A stretch of 64,000 nucleotides of DNA from Tritrichomonas musculus (GCA_039105265.1 JAPFFF010000057.1:434001-498000); one strand, 5' to 3'. Shown: positions 1 through 10,772, counted from the stretch's first letter. Made by a program: numbers and translations. Notes: a model not told the origin generated them from the sequence alone.

Positions 1-1118
1 GAACTTATGAAGTATTTATAAAAATTTAACTTAAGTTTATTGTTTAGGTCGTAAATATTTTGAAATTAAATAGAATAGGTAATTTCTTTTTAGCAATTAC
101 CAACTTTTTGTAATTTAAAAATCTGAAATCCTAATTTTTGGAGTATATAAATAATGATACTATCATTTAATAAGATAAATTTCTTTTATATTTGAGAAGA
201 ATTTCGTAAATCATTACAGATGCAATATTTATCTATAATTTTTTTCATTTAAAAATTATTAATAATAGTATTTGAAGAAATAATAATTTTTATAATTGTT
301 TTTATATAATAAATATATTATAATTTTTATTATAACTTATTTTTATATCGAGATAAATATATTTTAATGATAAATAAAAACTTCATATTTAATCAAGTTA
401 GGCATAAGATATACGGATTAAATAAAATAAAATAAGTTTTCATACATATTCTTCCAATAACAAGAAATAAATCTTTTTTTATACTGTTAAAATTGGTATT
501 TTTTTAAATATAAAATACGTTATTTTTGGCTCCCCCACATCTGTCAAAAATGATTAAGCAAATTTATTTGCTAATATCTTAATTTTAACTCAACAAATTT
601 TTGATTAATATATCAATTTATAATTTAATAAAATTAATAAAAAATAAAATAATGATTAATAGAATATTTATAGATTATTTTTTTTGTTTCAATCAAAACA
701 ACTTGATGATCTTGTTTTTACAAAAGAAAATCAAAACTGTGGCGCAAAAATGCAAATTACTAATATAATCATGTTACAAATGCTGTATATCCTTTCAAAA
801 CAAAAAAATATATTTACAAGTCAAAGATATTGAGAATTATATTATTTTCACGAATCAGTCATTCAGTTAAATTATAAGCTACATTAAATGATAATTTGCC
901 TTTTTCACAATATTAGATCAAATATATGAAATATATATGATAATTTGCATTTCTCTATTTTATACCATTTTTTATTTCATATGGACTTATACATTTTATA
1001 TTATAATTTTTATAAAAACATTTTAATTCTATTTATGATTTATTTAAGTTTTTTTTTTCCTCCAAATTTGTCACTTTTTGTGCAAAAAACACTTTTTAGG
1101 AAACTTTTTCAGTATTTG
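1..1118. other. AT-rich gene-free stretch
   Basis: Very AT-rich DNA with no coding signal that I can support on either strand. The short hydrophobic frames here look like chance products of T-rich sequence. The right end holds the CACTTTTTGGG minisatellite listed separately. Confidence 0.6.
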
Positions 1119-1151
1119 TCACTTTTTGGGCACTTTTTGGGCACTTTTTGC
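1070..1151. repeat. CACTTTTTGGG minisatellite
   Basis: Imperfect tandem copies of a G/T-CACTTTTTGGG unit of about 11 bp, cleanest at the right end where three copies follow each other. The array abuts the 3' end of the ankyrin/BspA remnant, whose last in-frame residues (KSAQKVPKK) are translated from the array rather than from leucine-rich-repeat sequence. Confidence 0.75.
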
Positions 1152-1646
1152 AATCGCTTGAGGAATCAAAATATTCTTAAGGGATGAACAGCCACTAAAG
1201 CAATATTCACCAAGTGAAACTAGTGGCAGAGGAAGATTAATTTCTTCCAATAAATGACAGTCAGCAAATGCATAATTTTGTATTTTGGTAACTGAATGTT
1301 GAATTACTAATTTTGTCAGCGAAAAACACTCTTTAAAGGATGATTCACCAATGAAAGGAATTTGAGCTGGAATTTCTGTTTTACTTGACGACATGCATCC
1401 TTTGAAAGCATAACTTCCACTTTTCATTACTGAAGAAGGAATTATTATTTGCTGTAACAGAGCACAATCTTCAAATGCATGATCACATATTTCTTGAATC
1501 GACATAGGAATGTCGATTACTTTAAAATTTCCCCAATTATTAGAAATATTACCAAGGACAGTTAATACTGATAAAAAAACTTTTACAACTTCGATGTGTT
1601 TAAAGTTAACAGCTGTTAGAAATGCGGTTTTATTAAATAATAAATA
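1119..1646 (-). pseudogene. Ankyrin + BspA-like LRR remnant
   Basis: The minus-strand frame is open from 1646. It begins with one ankyrin-type repeat (NKTAFLTAV, then HIEVVKVFL) and runs directly into BspA/LRR_5-type repeats with the usual IPSSV, YAFKGC, YAFADC and YCFSGC motifs. The same ankyrin-then-LRR order occurs in the intact gene at 11558-13408, so this is probably the 3' part of a related gene. An in-frame stop lies just upstream of the ankyrin repeat, there is no start codon for a full protein, and the 3' end runs into a minisatellite. BspA-like proteins of trichomonads are generally thought to be surface or secreted, but this piece has no signal peptide. It could still give a short product from the Met at 1505. 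I call it a fragment. Confidence 0.7.
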
Positions 1647-2770
1647 TCAAAATTTATTAATAAATACGATATATATATAACATAATTTAAATCAATAAAA
1701 TAAAAATGTAATTAAACATATAAATATATAAAAACTTCATACAAAAATAAAAAATTTTGGTTAAATATATCGATTTTTGAGTTTTGTAAAAGAATTTTAA
1801 CAAGTTCAAGGTAATTGTATTTGCATGAATGTTTTAGCAATACCTCATAATCTTCTTGTGAATTTTTTGATCTTCAAGGATACAAATAAATAAAGAATTA
1901 GATTATAAAATGAAGTTCCAATTTTTAAAATGCTCTGACAAAATTTTTTGTATCAAAGGCGTCTCAACAAAAAACAAAAATATTTAAAAAAAGATTGCTT
2001 AAATATGTATATAATATATTAAGTAATTAAAACTCATATTTGATTCAGGATATATCTCATTCTAGAAAATTGAATATTATCGCAATTGATACATTGATAA
2101 AAATATAACATAATTCTAATAACAATATTTAATATATATTTTAAATATATAATTACTATTTATAAATATTCTTATTTTAATGAGATAAATCAAAAATATT
2201 GGATATTTTGAAATTCATTCAATTTTTTTGAAACCCTCTTTGAAAAATTGTAAAAAAATATTGAGAGAATAAAATTTTTTCAGAAAAAAAAAATAAAATT
2301 TTTCACATATAACGTTTGTTATTTAATTCCAGGATGTTTATTTTATTCCAGGATAACCGTTTAAGATGGTTTAAGATGGTTTTATATTTAACCATGTCGA
2401 TTATCAACCAAAATATAATTCAAAAATTGAATTAAAAACGATCAATCATACTGGGATTATAATTGAGAAAGAAAAATTTGAATAAAAAAGGTAAGGAAAA
2501 AATCATCAATTTTTAAAAAAAATACGAACTTTTTATATGAGCTTATTGAAATTTTATTATTAAAAAACGGTTATCCTGTAATAAAATTAAAATTCTTGAA
2601 AAAAATTATAAACGTTATTTTATATTTAACAATATGAAAATAATATAAAAGATATCAAATGATTATGATTATGATTGTTTATGATTGTGAAAAAATATTT
2701 CAAAATTTTGAATATTTTAGGTCAATAAACATTGACCTTAAAGATAAATAAACATTCAAATTGAAACTTT
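1647..2770. other. Gene-free stretch with one inverted-repeat element
   Basis: No coding signal seen. The only structured part is the inverted-repeat element at 2309-2618. Confidence 0.5.
2309..2618. mobile_element. Inverted-repeat element (MITE-like)
   Basis: Imperfect inverted repeats face each other: both arms start ATAACGTTT and include an inner CAGGATAACCGTTT block (left about 2350-2365, right about 2565-2580). The copy is about 310 bp with no coding frame. I found no convincing target-site duplication, so the ends are approximate and the superfamily is unassigned. The inner CAGGATAACC block resembles hAT-type termini. Confidence 0.45.
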
Positions 2771-3081
2771 ATGAGCGCAAAAGAATTTTTTGAAGCATCA
2801 GAGAAAGGAGATCTGGAAACAGTTCGACGACTTCTTGCAAGCAAGAAAATTGATATCAACATTCAAGATATTTTAAATCAAAAACATTCATGAAATTCAA
2901 ATCTAACTTTTTTCATTTTGTTGAAAAATTGAATGATTTATGGAATTTAACTCGAACATTTAATAATACGGCGTTGATTCTTGCTGCATCTGAAGGCCAT
3001 AAAGAAATTGTTGAACTATTAATAAGCCAAGTAGGCATTGATATCAACATTCAAGACATTTTAAATCAAAAACATTCATAG
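2771..3081 (+). pseudogene. Two isolated ankyrin repeats
   Basis: A frame starting at ATG 2771 encodes 40 residues (MSAKEFFEASEKGDLETVRR onward), a typical ankyrin N-cap and first repeat, ending in a stop after DINIQDILNQKHS. About 65 bp later a second repeat appears (NNTALILAASEGHKEIVELL) that ends at 3081 with the same DINIQDILNQKHS and a stop. The last 60 or so bases of each unit, including sequence after the stop, are nearly identical. The piece is therefore a unit-plus-spacer duplication, or an ankyrin gene interrupted between repeats as at 29-33 kb. No GTAYGT donor or ACTAACACACAG acceptor (the T. vaginalis intron signals) is visible. Confidence 0.6.
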
Positions 3082-3090
3082 AATTCAAAT

Positions 3091-4281
3091 CTAACTTTTT
3101 TCTTGTATTATAGGAATAAAAACAAACCATGAATGTAATGTAGTGCAATAAACTGTGTCAGATTGTATCTCGAAATTCCGTAAATCAATAAATTCGGTAT
3201 CAGGGTTTATTCTATTTAATTCTGTTGAATAATTATCATTCAAATTGATATTAAATGTAAAATCTGGAAAGCTCCAAATCTTTGCTTGGAAATATTCTTC
3301 AAGATTCGGAATTTTTTTTGACGGTTCAAATAAAATTTCCCCTTTTTCTTGTTCTGATTCAATAAAACTAACACATTCATCAAATTCATCTTTATCAATT
3401 GAATCTGTGATGTATTCAGGATTAGTTCTTATTTCTTGCACAATTTCTTCAAAAGTAGGACGTGATTTTGGATCTGGTGACCAACATCGTTCAATCAATT
3501 TTTGATAAGCTTTTGGTATTGGTGTATTGAAAAAAGGACGGCCTGCTTTGTCCATAATATCTTTTAAATCATCATCTTCTTCTTCTTCCTTGTTGAGTTT
3601 CATAGTGATGCATTTTTTGATTTTTTTTGGCGATGTTAAGTTGTAATATGGTTTTTCTCCTGTCATCATTTCATATATGATTAATGAAAATGAATATACA
3701 TCACTCGATTTGCTATATTCGTAATTTTCATATACTTCTGGCGCAAGATATGCAGGTGTTCCTTGGAGTCGATTAATTTTCTCATCGGAAACATATCGTG
3801 ATAGATGAAAACCGCTGATTCTTGGATAATAGTTCTCGTCAAAGTAAATGTTGTTTGGCTTTAAATCGCGATGAATGATGTCGTGCGAATGCAAATAAGC
3901 CATTCCTGCCGCAATTCCGTACATTGTAATCAACTTTTGTGTATCGTCCCATTTTGGAATGACATATTTTTTAATTGTTTTAAAAACATGATACAATGTT
4001 TCTTGGTAATTTTCAACTATAACAACTGGTTTTGGTTGGTTATCAAAGTTGATTGGAATGTAGTTGATTAATTTGAGAATAGTTGGATGATTTAATTGAG
4101 CTATTATATTTACTTCGGTGCAAAAATTGATGATTTCGTGTTTTAAAAGATAAGACAACTCAAAAGAATATGATTTTGCAATAAACTTCATGTTATTTTC
4201 TTTGTTTTCGACAAGATATGATGTATAAAAGTTAGTTTTCTTGAATAATTCAATGATTTTATAATTTTCAATTTTTTTAAA
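3091..4281 (-). CDS. TKL-type protein kinase, probable pseudokinase
   Basis: Protein kinase fold numbered from Met at 4191: HRDLKPNN catalytic loop at residues 107-114, APE at 151-152 region, and SSDVYSFSLIIYEM, RCWSPDP and RPTFEEI of the C-lobe. The metal-binding DFG is replaced by SGF (126-128) and the N-terminus has no glycine-rich loop, so catalysis is doubtful. The frame stays open upstream of Met 4191 to 4281, adding an N-lobe-like start (ENYKIIELFKKTNFYTSYLV), and directly follows in frame the stop codon of the next kinase copy. The two are therefore a head-to-tail tandem separated by one stop codon, and the true start is uncertain. About 100 residues after the kinase domain are unassigned. 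Confidence 0.7.
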   Translation of the reverse strand, partial: FKKIENYKIIELFKKTNFYTSYLVENKENNMKFIAKSYSFELSYLLKHEIINFCTEVNIIAQLNHPTILKLINYIPINFDNQPKPVVIVENYQETLYHVFKTIKKYVIPKWDDTQKLITMYGIAAGMAYLHSHDIIHRDLKPNNIYFDENYYPRISGFHLSRYVSDEKINRLQGTPAYLAPEVYENYEYSKSSDVYSFSLIIYEMMTGEKPYYNLTSPKKIKKCITMKLNKEEEEDDDLKDIMDKAGRPFFNTPIPKAYQKLIERCWSPDPKSRPTFEEIVQEIRTNPEYITDSIDKDEFDECVSFIESEQEKGEILFEPSKKIPNLEEYFQAKIWSFPDFTFNINLNDNYSTELNRINPDTEFIDLRNFEIQSDTVYCTTLHSWFVFIPIIQEKS

Positions 4282-5221
4282 TTAATCCGAATCTGGCCGA
4301 AATGTTGAACTTAAATAAAAATCTGATATTTTAGATGTTACACTGTATTTTTTGATAATATCATCAATTGCCTTTGGCTCTATTGAAGATCCAAACGAAG
4401 CTTGATATTCATCAATCATCCGAGCGTAAATGAAAAATTCTTCTTTGTTGATTTTTTCAGTAATAAAATCTGGATTCGTTTTCAATTCAAATAAAATTTG
4501 TTCAAAAGAAGGACGATCTTCTGGATCTTGCGACCAGCATCTCTGAAGAAGATTTTTGTAGCATTCTGGGCAAGAATTATATATTATAGGTTTATATTTT
4601 TCATTTACAACATATGTTATAAATTCTTTTTTACTTTCAATAAAAGAATAAGGTTTTTTTAAATTGAACATTTCATATACAATGATGGAAAATGAATAAA
4701 CATCGCTTGATTTGCTGTATTTAAGATCTTTTAATACTTCTGGTGCAATATAATCCATTTTATTTCTGGATTTGTGATAAATATTTGGAATTTGTAAAGC
4801 CGGTAACTTTTGGAAATAAGTGCTCATCTAGACTTATTTTTGATGGTCTTAATTGGCATTGTAATATATCATGTGAATGTAAACAAAACATAGCTGATGC
4901 AATTCCGTAGATAATTATTAGCTTTGTCGTATCATTCCATCCTGGGAGTGGTTTATTTGCTCTTTCATATGCTAGAAACTTTTCTAAAAAGGAATCCGAA
5001 GTTTTTTCAAGCAAAATTACTGGTTTGGGAATATTTTTAAAATTAACAGGACTGAATCCATAGAATTTTTGTATCGCTGGGTGATTTAATTTCGTGATTA
5101 TTTTTAATTGTTGAGAAAGATTTTTAAGTCTTTCTCTAGTAAAATCTTCAAATGGAAGATGAAAAATTAAAGCACAAAAAAAATTTCCTGTCTTTAACTT
5201 AGAGTTTTTCAGAATTATCGG
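4282..5221 (-). pseudogene. Degenerate TKL-type kinase, frameshifted
   Basis: Second copy of the tandem kinase. The N-lobe (TKLNHPAIQKFYGF) and the helix with LHSHDI lie in one frame up to about 4770. The rest (DYIAPEVLKDLKYSKSSD, then RCWSQDPEDRPSF) lies in another frame from about 4827 to 4282, so one frameshift interrupts the activation segment. The catalytic HRDLKP is replaced by QCQLRP and DFG by TGF. No ATG precedes the N-lobe; a stop lies immediately upstream. Motif loss plus the frameshift make this a pseudogene of the same origin as the neighbour at 3091-4281. Confidence 0.75.
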
Positions 5222-6148
5222 TTAGTTTTCAAATTTGAATGCTTCATTCAATTTCCTTTCAATTTTTTGAGGCAAACATGCAAGGTAGTCGTTTCTCGTG
5301 CACTAAAAGATTTCAAAGTTTCTTATTTCCAAAAAAATATTCTTATGGTCGTATATCATATGAATTTAGGATTCTTTATTCTTCAATTTCTTTTTGGAAG
5401 AAAATTAGTTAATATTATTTTAGAAAAATTTCTCCATATTTTTACTTTAGTAATCTGATGATTTGCTTCTAGTGTTGAAAGAAAATGAACAAATAGTGCC
5501 TAATTTACTTTTTATTAAATTTTTGAAAAAGATACTGAATCTTTAATGCAAAAAATATATTAAAATCTCCTTAATTTTTATATATGATTCATATAAAAAT
5601 ATTTAATTACAGAAATATATACATAAATTAAATAAATGTATTTAATATAATTATAATGTTCATTATCGATCAGCATATTTCTTTAACATCAGTTTATTTT
5701 TGAAATTATTTGAACATGCACTAAATATACAGTTTATTTTATTACAGAAAAGCTGATATTATACATTTTTTTTTTAATGGAAATAAAAATCTTTTTATAT
5801 TTTGAATAGTTTATATTTATATTTTTCTGCGCAAAAATCGGTTTGAAAAACTTTACTTTAACTCTATTGTTTCAATAAGCTTGTAATGTTTACATACTAA
5901 GATTTTTTTTTTGTCTTTCATACCCATTTAGATCATCAAATAGTCTCATGATTAGTTTGTGTTTTCAAGTAATGATGAAATATTTTGACCTTTTTTTGGT
6001 GAGTTATTTTAAATTTCAAAGAAAATTGAAAGGTATGGGAAAATAAACTGGCTCCATTTCAATTAGTTTTATTTTATTTTTGAATATATAAAAAAATAAA
6101 ATTTTTTGGCAATCAAAAAGCCAAAATAAAAAACAAAATAATTCTTTC
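5222..6148. other. Intergenic, nothing recognised
   Basis: AT-rich DNA between the kinase pair and the VIT/VWA gene. A 63-codon frame at 5267-5458 has no recognisable motifs and is probably chance. Short T-rich and A-rich runs lie just upstream of 6149. Confidence 0.5.
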
Positions 6149-8479
6149 ATGTTCTTTTTCTTGTTTCTTTTATCATTTATAGAAGTACAGCGCCCCCGTA
6201 TTATTTACATTGAAACCCCGAAAAAAAATTATGATAAAATCCCCTTAACTAATATCAAAGTAGATGTTGAAGTTTCAGGAACAGCAGCTCAAGCCAATTA
6301 TACATTAAAATATCAGAATATTGATAATGATACTCTAGTAGAAGCTAAACTTAAATTTCCGTTTGATGTTGATGTTTTAGTCAGTGATGTTTTTTTAGAG
6401 TACAAGAATAAAACAATTATAGGGCAAATAATGAAGAATTCTGATGCTAAAATAATTTATGACAATGAAAAACAAGATAAAAATGTCGCGATGCTTGTTC
6501 GAAGAATTGATGATTATATCTCAATTGATTTAGCAGGAATAGAACCAAATGAAACATTTACAGCCAAATTAACCACATATACTGTTCTTGATTTGAAATT
6601 TGAGCATAAAAAAGAGAACTATTTCACACGATATATTTTCCCAACTTCAATGGTTCCACGATATACCCCTTTAAAAACGGAACAAGCAACTACAAGTTAT
6701 TCAAATCCCAATTTATTATCAAGAGTCAACTATTCATTTGATTTTAACCTTAAAACAACAAATGGCCAAATATCTTCTGAATCTGTTTCCATAATTAAAT
6801 CCAAAACAAATGGAACAATTGAATGGAACGATAGAACCTTTTCATATTCAGGAGAAATACCAGATGATGTTGTTATCGACATCATATCACAATCACCTAA
6901 ATCAACGATAGAAATGACGATAGAGAGCTTTGAAAATTCTACGGTGACTGAAATTTCAATACACGGTTCAATTTTGTTTGACTTCAGAAAAAGTGGAATT
7001 CAAAATAATTCAAATGAAAAAAAGAAAGAGTCATACGTCTTCTTGATTGACAGGAGTGGATCTATGTACGGACCTCCGATCAAGAATGCGAAGTCAGCGT
7101 TGGAACTTTTTTTGCATTCAATGCCATCCAATTCAATTTTTGAGATAGTTGGTTTTGGAAGCCAATATGATCCACTTTTCCATACTCTCGTTGATTACAA
7201 TGATACAACATTAGAAATAGCAACAAATTATGCACGTTCAATTGACGCTGACTTGGGTGGAACAGAAATGTTGCAACCGTTAAGATACATCTTAGAAAAA
7301 AGGCCTGACCATTTAATTTTTCTGACAGATGGAGCGGTTTCTAATGTAAATGAAGTTAAAGCCTATTGCAGCCGTTTTTCAACACAAATATCAACAATTG
7401 CAATTGGAAATTATGCGGCCAAAGATTTACTCAAATCTATTTCAATCCAAAGTTTGGGCACTTTTGAGTCAGTATTTCACATGAGTCAGATTGAAGGAGC
7501 TGTGATTCGTTCTCTTTCCACAATGAGGAATGGATTTTCAATCACTTCAATCAAATCAAATTGTGGAGTTATATATCAAAACTTCCCTGTTTTACTTCTC
7601 CCAGAAACTGTTTCTGTTTTACGCTTTTTCAATCAAAACGGTTACTCTAATGAAAAAGTTTCGATTGAATTAACAATTAAAGATTTTTTGACTAAAAATG
7701 AAGTGTCATTGACAATTAATCAAGATGATGTTTCAGCTACTCAAATTGAAGGAAAAAAGTTGCATTCTGTTGCACTTCTGAAAGCAATAAATGACAACGT
7801 TATCGATAATAACGAAGCATTGAATCAAAGTATAAGATTAGGTGTAATGACTACTCAAACTTCATTCATTTTGGTTGATGAACGGTCAACCTCTGAAAAA
7901 GAGAAATATCGATCAGAATCAATTGAAATTCCAATTAAAAAGCAAAATGTTGATTTTATTCCTAGAAGAAAATCTGTTTCTTCCTTGTATTCTATTCCAA
8001 TGATGATGATGAATTCGTTTAGATCAGCCGGTTTAGGAAGCACTTTAAGAGCAAGCAAAACTGAAAACTACATGAAGATGCAGATGGATGAAAATGGCGT
8101 CGATGCTGGAGATTCATTCGCTGATGATGAAAGAAGTGGTCATGAGGAATTTGTTGGTATTTATAATAATAATGATAATAATAATAATTGCAGTGCAGTT
8201 TCATCTTTGCAGAAATCGAATGGAAATTGGAATCTAACTGAAGTTTTGAATACATTGAATATTAAATTGAATGAAACCGAAACAATTGAATGGTCAAATA
8301 AAGATGATAAAGATATTTTGTTAGCTGGTTTATTTGCAATTGAACACTTGAAAAATAGCTGTTCTAGCGTATATAAACTTGTGATTGAAAAAGGTAATTC
8401 ATACATTCAAAACAAATATTCTCAGCAAATGATAGATTTGGCTCAGAAAGTTGTAGTGAAATATTTAAAAGTAAAGTAA
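6149..8479 (+). CDS. VIT and von Willebrand A domain protein
   Basis: 776 residues. A hydrophobic N-terminus (MFFFLFLLSFIEVQ) looks like a signal peptide. Residues about 25-150 form a VIT domain (KNKTIIGQIM, then DAKIIYDNEKQ resembling the VIT core). Residues about 290-460 form a VWA domain with a complete MIDAS: D301-x-S303-x-S305 in DRSGSM, T372 in GGTEM and D394 in LTDGAV. This is the architecture of inter-alpha-trypsin inhibitor heavy chains and of many protist and bacterial surface or secreted proteins, where the MIDAS binds a metal and a protein ligand. The C-terminal 250 residues include an N/D-rich stretch and a helical end. No membrane anchor is obvious. Start chosen at the Met of the signal-like segment. 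The ligand is unknown. Confidence 0.85.
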   Translation: MFFFLFLLSFIEVQRPRIIYIETPKKNYDKIPLTNIKVDVEVSGTAAQANYTLKYQNIDNDTLVEAKLKFPFDVDVLVSDVFLEYKNKTIIGQIMKNSDAKIIYDNEKQDKNVAMLVRRIDDYISIDLAGIEPNETFTAKLTTYTVLDLKFEHKKENYFTRYIFPTSMVPRYTPLKTEQATTSYSNPNLLSRVNYSFDFNLKTTNGQISSESVSIIKSKTNGTIEWNDRTFSYSGEIPDDVVIDIISQSPKSTIEMTIESFENSTVTEISIHGSILFDFRKSGIQNNSNEKKKESYVFLIDRSGSMYGPPIKNAKSALELFLHSMPSNSIFEIVGFGSQYDPLFHTLVDYNDTTLEIATNYARSIDADLGGTEMLQPLRYILEKRPDHLIFLTDGAVSNVNEVKAYCSRFSTQISTIAIGNYAAKDLLKSISIQSLGTFESVFHMSQIEGAVIRSLSTMRNGFSITSIKSNCGVIYQNFPVLLLPETVSVLRFFNQNGYSNEKVSIELTIKDFLTKNEVSLTINQDDVSATQIEGKKLHSVALLKAINDNVIDNNEALNQSIRLGVMTTQTSFILVDERSTSEKEKYRSESIEIPIKKQNVDFIPRRKSVSSLYSIPMMMMNSFRSAGLGSTLRASKTENYMKMQMDENGVDAGDSFADDERSGHEEFVGIYNNNDNNNNCSAVSSLQKSNGNWNLTEVLNTLNIKLNETETIEWSNKDDKDILLAGLFAIEHLKNSCSSVYKLVIEKGNSYIQNKYSQQMIDLAQKVVVKYLKVK

Positions 8480-9331
8480 GATGAATTTATAGTTTAGATA
8501 GCACGTTATTATAATGACTTACCAATAAAATATTCCATAATATATTGTTGGTATTAACAATATTGTTGGCTAGTTCCTTAACACAAAACTTAATAAACAT
8601 CCAAATTAAAATCTGATCAATTTTGTATATTTATGTTTTATATATATAGTAAGACGATAAACGAGTAAACATCAGAAAAACCGGTCGACATCAAAAACTT
8701 TTTCATAAAATCGCACTCAAATATTTCATAAAGATGTTCAAAATTGAATGAAAAATGATATTGAAAAGGCTCTCAAATATAACTCAAATATCTTTTTAAA
8801 AAGTTCAAAAAAATTTTAAAATTTTATAATGTCTACCGGTTTTTGAATAAGCATCATAGAAAAGTATTCAGAGTATTTCTATGAGTTTAATGAAAAAGTT
8901 GATGTCGACCAGTTTTTCGTGATGTCGACCGGTTTATCGTCAAACTATACATATAATTGTAGAAAAACTAGAAGGATGGAAAGTATTTCGTTTACTTTTT
9001 TTAAAAATTTTGAGAGGAAGAAAGTCATTCAAAAATGATTTTTTTGATCTATATTTTGTAATGTTATGCTTCATAGTAAATTTTGAACATAAACATTTCT
9101 TTTATTTTGAATAATAATATATTATTAAGAAAAAGATAGAATGCTTTCTCTCAAATGATCATTTCCATGTGAATTGATAAATTTAAGATTAAGTATACCA
9201 TAAATTTTTTATATAGTTTAAGAAAATGAAAACTAATTCTTATTTAGGATGAATACTGGCAGTAGATGGTATATTTAACATATAATTAATGAATGAAATA
9301 AAAAAAAAAAAAATTGAAGACTAATTCTTAT
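8480..9331. other. Intergenic with one MITE
   Basis: No genes seen. It holds the TA-flanked MITE at 8647-8947 and an A-rich run at 9297-9313. Confidence 0.5.
8647..8947. mobile_element. TA-flanked MITE (Tc1/mariner-like)
   Basis: 301 bp with terminal inverted repeats. The right arm read inward starts TAGTTTGACGATAAAC and the left starts TAGTAAGACGATAAAC; both continue through CGGTCGACATCA blocks to CTTTTTCAT, about 60 bp. A TA dinucleotide flanks each end (8645-8646 and 8948-8949), as expected for Tc1/mariner target duplication. No coding frame. The first bases resemble the TAGTTGGTGG ends of the elements at 38801 and 60133. Confidence 0.8.
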
Positions 9332-9877
9332 TTATTCAAAAGGGTATTTAATTCCCCATTCCTTTCTTAAGGAATCCATGAACTCCGCCATTCTTATCGT
9401 CTCTTCGTGTAGTATTTCTGTGCATTCAGTTTTGCATTCTCTGATTGCTTTGAGGCATGATTGAACTTCGTATTCGTAGCCGTTGATTTGTCGGGGGAAT
9501 TTGATCTCCTTTATGAGTTTTCTATTTAAGTCGTAAACGCGGAGTTCTTGATAATCGAAAATATTTTCGATCTCCATGAATCCTTTTCTGCCATCAATGA
9601 CACCCTGCCTGTTTGTCTGGCAAAACATTGTGCTGTAGATCATCGCAACGCTGTCAATTGTGTCAACGCCTGTCTTTGGATGCTTTTCAATAGAATCTTT
9701 GGTGAATGAGCCAAAAACAATTGCGGCAAATGTAAGTGGATAAATTCCAAGATCCAAAAGTACACATCCAGCAAGATTTGGATCAACTAATCATTGGATT
9801 TGATCAATTGGATATCCCAAGTTTGCAGTAAGAGTAAAAACTTCACCCATATTTCTTTGATTTTTTACAATAAGATC
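9332..9877 (-). pseudogene. Gfo/Idh/MocA-type dehydrogenase fragment
   Basis: The frame encodes the C-terminal domain of a Gfo/Idh/MocA oxidoreductase of the dihydrodiol-dehydrogenase type. NMGEVFTLTANLGYPIDQIQ is followed by an in-frame stop, then VDPNLAGCVLLDLGIYPLTF and the beta-sheet half to the stop at 9332. The NAD-binding Rossmann domain (about 120 residues) is absent upstream. The gene is therefore 5'-truncated and also carries one internal stop. A 141-residue product from the Met at 9757 is possible but could not bind NAD(P). Confidence 0.8.
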
Positions 9878-10184
9878 TTATTTTTCAATGGCGATAGAAA
9901 GCCAAAAATAAAAAATTAATTTTACATATTCAACAAATTTATACGAAAATCGTAAAGCCGAATACTTCAACAAATTTATTATATAGTTTCATAAATGATA
10001 TTGTCAACATAGACATTAAGATTAAAGTTAGAGTTTCAATCTTGAAATATCAGATAGATGAGAAAATGTTGTCAACGTTAACGCTAAAATAGCAATATCA
10101 ATGTTGTCAGTATAAAATATTTTGAGCAAAAATAAAAAAAAAAAAAAAAAAAAAATTAATAATTTAATTTAGTGTTTAAACAAC
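9878..10184. other. Intergenic with A-tract
   Basis: Only an A homopolymer of about 20 bp (around 10134-10155) just past the 3' end of the superoxide dismutase gene. Nothing else recognised. Confidence 0.5.
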
Positions 10185-10772
10185 TTAAATTAATTTAGCA
10201 TTCTTGAGGTTTTGCTCGACAAACTGCCAATTGACAACACCCCAGAATTTGTTGAAGTATTCGGCTTTACGATTTTCATAATCAATGTACCATGAGTGTT
10301 CCCAAGTATCAACGCAAAGAAGAGGAACGCCATGATCTTTAACTGGGTTTGCGGCATTTGAATACTGGTTAATTGAAACTGAGCCATCTTTGTTCTTTGC
10401 CAAGTAACACCAGCCACTTCCAAAGACGGTGCTTGCCTTTTGTACAAATTCTTCTTTGAATTTCTCAACACTGCCGAATTGCTTTGTAAGGAATGCTGAA
10501 ACATCGGCTGGGATTTCTTGATGTTGTGCAGTAAGGCATTTCCAAAAGAAACTATGATTAAAATGTTGTGCAACATTATTGAAAATAGGACCTGAGGCAT
10601 TTTGCAAGATTTCTTCAATTGATTTTCCTTTATATTCACTTGCTGGAACAAGTTTGTTTGCTGTATCAACATAACCTTGATGATGCTTTGTAACGTGAAT
10701 TTGAACTGCATGAGCTGTTAAGAAACCTGGAAGTCCTGATTCAAGATAAGGTACTTTTTCGATACTGTACAT
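10185..10772 (-). CDS. Iron superoxide dismutase
   Basis: 195 residues, the normal length for a cytosolic Fe/Mn superoxide dismutase. Metal ligands are all present: H26, H73 (FNHSFFW), D155 and H159 (DTWEHSWYIDY). The HHQGY segment supplies H30, H31 and Y34 of the substrate gateway. Q69 lies on the N-terminal side of the second ligand, as in iron enzymes. The enzyme converts superoxide to peroxide and oxygen; trichomonads have several FeSODs for protection against oxygen. No targeting peptide is seen before MYSIEKVPYLESGL. A TCACTTT initiator-like motif lies a few bases before the ATG. Confidence 0.93.
   Translation of the reverse strand: MYSIEKVPYLESGLPGFLTAHAVQIHVTKHHQGYVDTANKLVPASEYKGKSIEEILQNASGPIFNNVAQHFNHSFFWKCLTAQHQEIPADVSAFLTKQFGSVEKFKEEFVQKASTVFGSGWCYLAKNKDGSVSINQYSNAANPVKDHGVPLLCVDTWEHSWYIDYENRKAEYFNKFWGVVNWQFVEQNLKNAKLI

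Noticed and set aside
5267-5458. 63-codon plus frame upstream of the VIT/VWA gene
   Set aside because: No motif, no good start context; probably chance.
10190-10711. 173-codon minus frame overlapping the superoxide dismutase
   Set aside because: Shadow frame; the overlapping frame has all SOD metal ligands and an initiator-like motif.
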